A stretch of 64,000 nt of DNA from Actinoplanes sp. L3-i22 (GTDB lineage: Bacteria > Actinomycetota > Actinomycetes > Mycobacteriales > Micromonosporaceae), in contig NZ_AP024745.1 in assembly GCF_019704555.1 (NCBI RefSeq), positions 5,092,501 through 5,156,500 of the forward strand, written 5' to 3'. A model generated the notes under the pieces. It ran no database searches, was not told the origin of the DNA, and worked only from the letters and a program-made list of their open reading frames with translations. The translations under genes were made by a program, and so were the position numbers. Below are positions 62,850 to 64,000 of the stretch, piece after piece (positions within the stretch are counted from its first letter, which is position 1; every line of letters starts with the position of its first letter).

Positions 62850-63004
62850 TCCGGCAGCTTGCCACTTTCCCTGGAAATCGGAGTGCCCGGCTGGACGACC
62901 TCCCACCGGCAACCCGCGCTCCGATCGTCGCCGTGCGTGAAACCCCGCAAACGCGCACGGCCTGCGGCGTTCTCGCGGCTGGAAGGAATCTCCCCGGACC
63001 TGGG

Positions 63005-63274
63005 TCAGCGTGGTTCGGTCGGAGCCGGTTCCTGTTGTGTCCGGCGCAGGCGGCGAAGTGGACCGCGGAGGCGCCGGCTGTTGAAGACCGAGATCGCGGC
63101 ACACACGATGGCCAGCAGGATCGTCTCGACCGGGTTGTCGGCGCCGCCCGCGAGGATCGCGATCATCAGGACGGCGCCGATGCCGAAGAAGACCGTCCAG
63201 ATTCCGAAGAAGAGCACGCCGAGGACCCCGAGGATCCGGTCTCTGCCGCTGATCCGCACGTCCGACTCGTTCAT
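63005..63274 (-). CDS. small membrane protein
   Basis: An 89-aa protein with two helices (about residues 13-38 and 45-62), a short acidic N-terminus (MNESDVRISGRDR) and a basic C-terminal tail (RRLRGPLRRLRR). No family is recognised. It is 23 nt downstream of the NarL-type regulator gene on the same strand, so it may be co-transcribed with it. Confidence 0.62.
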   Translation of the reverse strand: MNESDVRISGRDRILGVLGVLFFGIWTVFFGIGAVLMIAILAGGADNPVETILLAIVCAAISVFNSRRLRGPLRRLRRTQQEPAPTEPR

Positions 63275-63298
63275 GATCAACGAGGGTAGGCGTCGCGA

Positions 63299-63985
63299 TC
63301 AGGTGTCGCCGGGTAGGGGGTCGCCGGGGCGGAGCAGGTCGTTCTGGTAGGCGAAGACGACCAGCTGGGCGCGGTCGCGGGCGTTCAGTTTGACCATCGT
63401 GCGGTTCACGTGGGTCTTCACGGTCAGCGGTGAGACGTAGAGGCGCTGGGCGATCTCGTCGTTGGTCAGGCCGTGCGCGACCAGCAGCAGGATCTCCCGC
63501 TCCCGGTCGGTGACGTGCCGCAGCGCCTCCGGGGCCGGGGCTGTCGGCGGGCGGATCTGCTGGATGAACCGGCTGACCAGGCCGCGGGTCGCTTTCGGGG
63601 AGAGCAGGGCGTCGCCGGCCGCGACCACCCGGACGGCGCTGACCAGGTCGGCCGGGGCGACGTTCTTGCCGAGGAAGCCGCTGGCGCCGGCCTGCAGGGC
63701 CAGGACCACGTTGTCGTCGTTGTCGAACGTGGTCAGCACCAGGACGCGGACCCCGGCGAGCCGTTCGTCGCCGGCGATCCGGCGGGTGGCCTCGATGCCG
63801 TCCATCTGCGGCATCCGGATGTCCATCAGGACGACGTCGACCCGGGCGGTGTGGCACAGGTCGACGGCCTCGCGCCCGTCGGCGGCCTCGCCGGCCACCT
63901 CCAGGCCCGGGTCGGCGTCGATGATCATGCGGAAGCCGGCCCGGATCAGCGCCTGGTCGTCGGCGAGCAGCACGCGGATGGTCAC
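63299..63985 (-). CDS. NarL/LuxR-type response regulator
   Basis: A 228-aa response regulator. The receiver domain (about residues 3-120) has DD at 9-10, phospho-acceptor Asp in VVLMDIRMPQMDG (near 54), T in LVLTTF and K in FLGKN. The LuxR helix-turn-helix (about 160-220) has LTNDEIAQRLYVSPLTVKTHVNRTMVKL. GTG 63985 is part of GTGA, so it probably overlaps the stop of a sensor kinase gene lying beyond the window edge. Confidence 0.9.
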   Translation of the reverse strand: MTIRVLLADDQALIRAGFRMIIDADPGLEVAGEAADGREAVDLCHTARVDVVLMDIRMPQMDGIEATRRIAGDERLAGVRVLVLTTFDNDDNVVLALQAGASGFLGKNVAPADLVSAVRVVAAGDALLSPKATRGLVSRFIQQIRPPTAPAPEALRHVTDREREILLLVAHGLTNDEIAQRLYVSPLTVKTHVNRTMVKLNARDRAQLVVFAYQNDLLRPGDPLPGDT

Positions 63986-64000
63986 GCCGGCGCTCCCCGA

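Overview
High-GC actinobacterial chromosome. The strong GC bias at third codon positions, many GTG and TTG starts, AfsR/SARP-type regulators, several GGDEF/EAL proteins, a chemotaxis receptor and lectin-tailed secreted enzymes suggest a motile or developmentally complex actinomycete, probably Micromonosporaceae (Actinoplanes-like). This placement is an inference from content; no rRNA or standard tRNA gene is present. No transposase, integrase, CRISPR array or prophage was seen.

Layout. 0-11 kb: GAF-EAL protein, small secreted protein, AraC/GATase-like regulator, TrxC-type thioredoxin, divergent ROK repressor/MFS pair with a duplicated operator, a flavin electron-transfer pair (ferric-reductase-like membrane protein plus FMN-binding protein), a GGDEF-EAL sensor and a DUF2231-like membrane protein. 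11-18 kb: OmpR-type two-component system, a MerR regulator with its ABC exporter, and GAPDH behind a DosR-like box. 18-28 kb: DUF3558-like lipoprotein, second GGDEF-EAL sensor, secreted GH31/CBM20 enzyme, DUF2855 protein, chemotaxis receptor, ornithine-cyclodeaminase-like enzyme and a TPR-like protein. 28-33 kb: two translationally coupled secreted enzymes (sugar dehydrogenase; ThuA-DUF1080) with nearly identical ricin-B tails. 33-39 kb: small hypothetical and membrane genes, an SGNH hydrolase, an M50-type protease and a 93-nt tRNA-like cloverleaf. 39-50 kb: XRE regulator/SDR, TetR, PadR, carotenoid oxygenase, a large AfsR-type regulator, a DUF6153/DUF305 metal-associated pair, and an SSS transporter with its DUF3311 subunit. 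50-59 kb: a second AfsR-type regulator, then an ECF sigma factor with an NTF2-like tail, GNAT, a stand-alone ketol-acid reductoisomerase, an alpha/beta hydrolase, a hydrolase-TPR fusion and a frameshifted acetyltransferase. 59-64 kb: hypotheticals, tyrosine phosphatase, DUF2283 protein, carbon-nitrogen hydrolase and a NarL-type response regulator.

The most interesting system is a putative SARP regulon. Heptamer direct repeats with an 11-bp period, ending 8 bp before a TAnnnT hexamer, lie upstream of the second AfsR-type gene itself, the alpha/beta-hydrolase operon and the ECF sigma gene. Weaker or orphan copies precede a Cys-rich 64-aa reading frame and lie between padR and the carotenoid oxygenase gene. 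A second candidate is the lectin-tethered sugar dehydrogenase/ThuA-DUF1080 pair, which could carry out extracellular oxidative cleavage of a glycoside. Many starts lie 5-7 nt after a nAnnnT hexamer, indicating frequent leaderless transcription; this was used to choose several starts.
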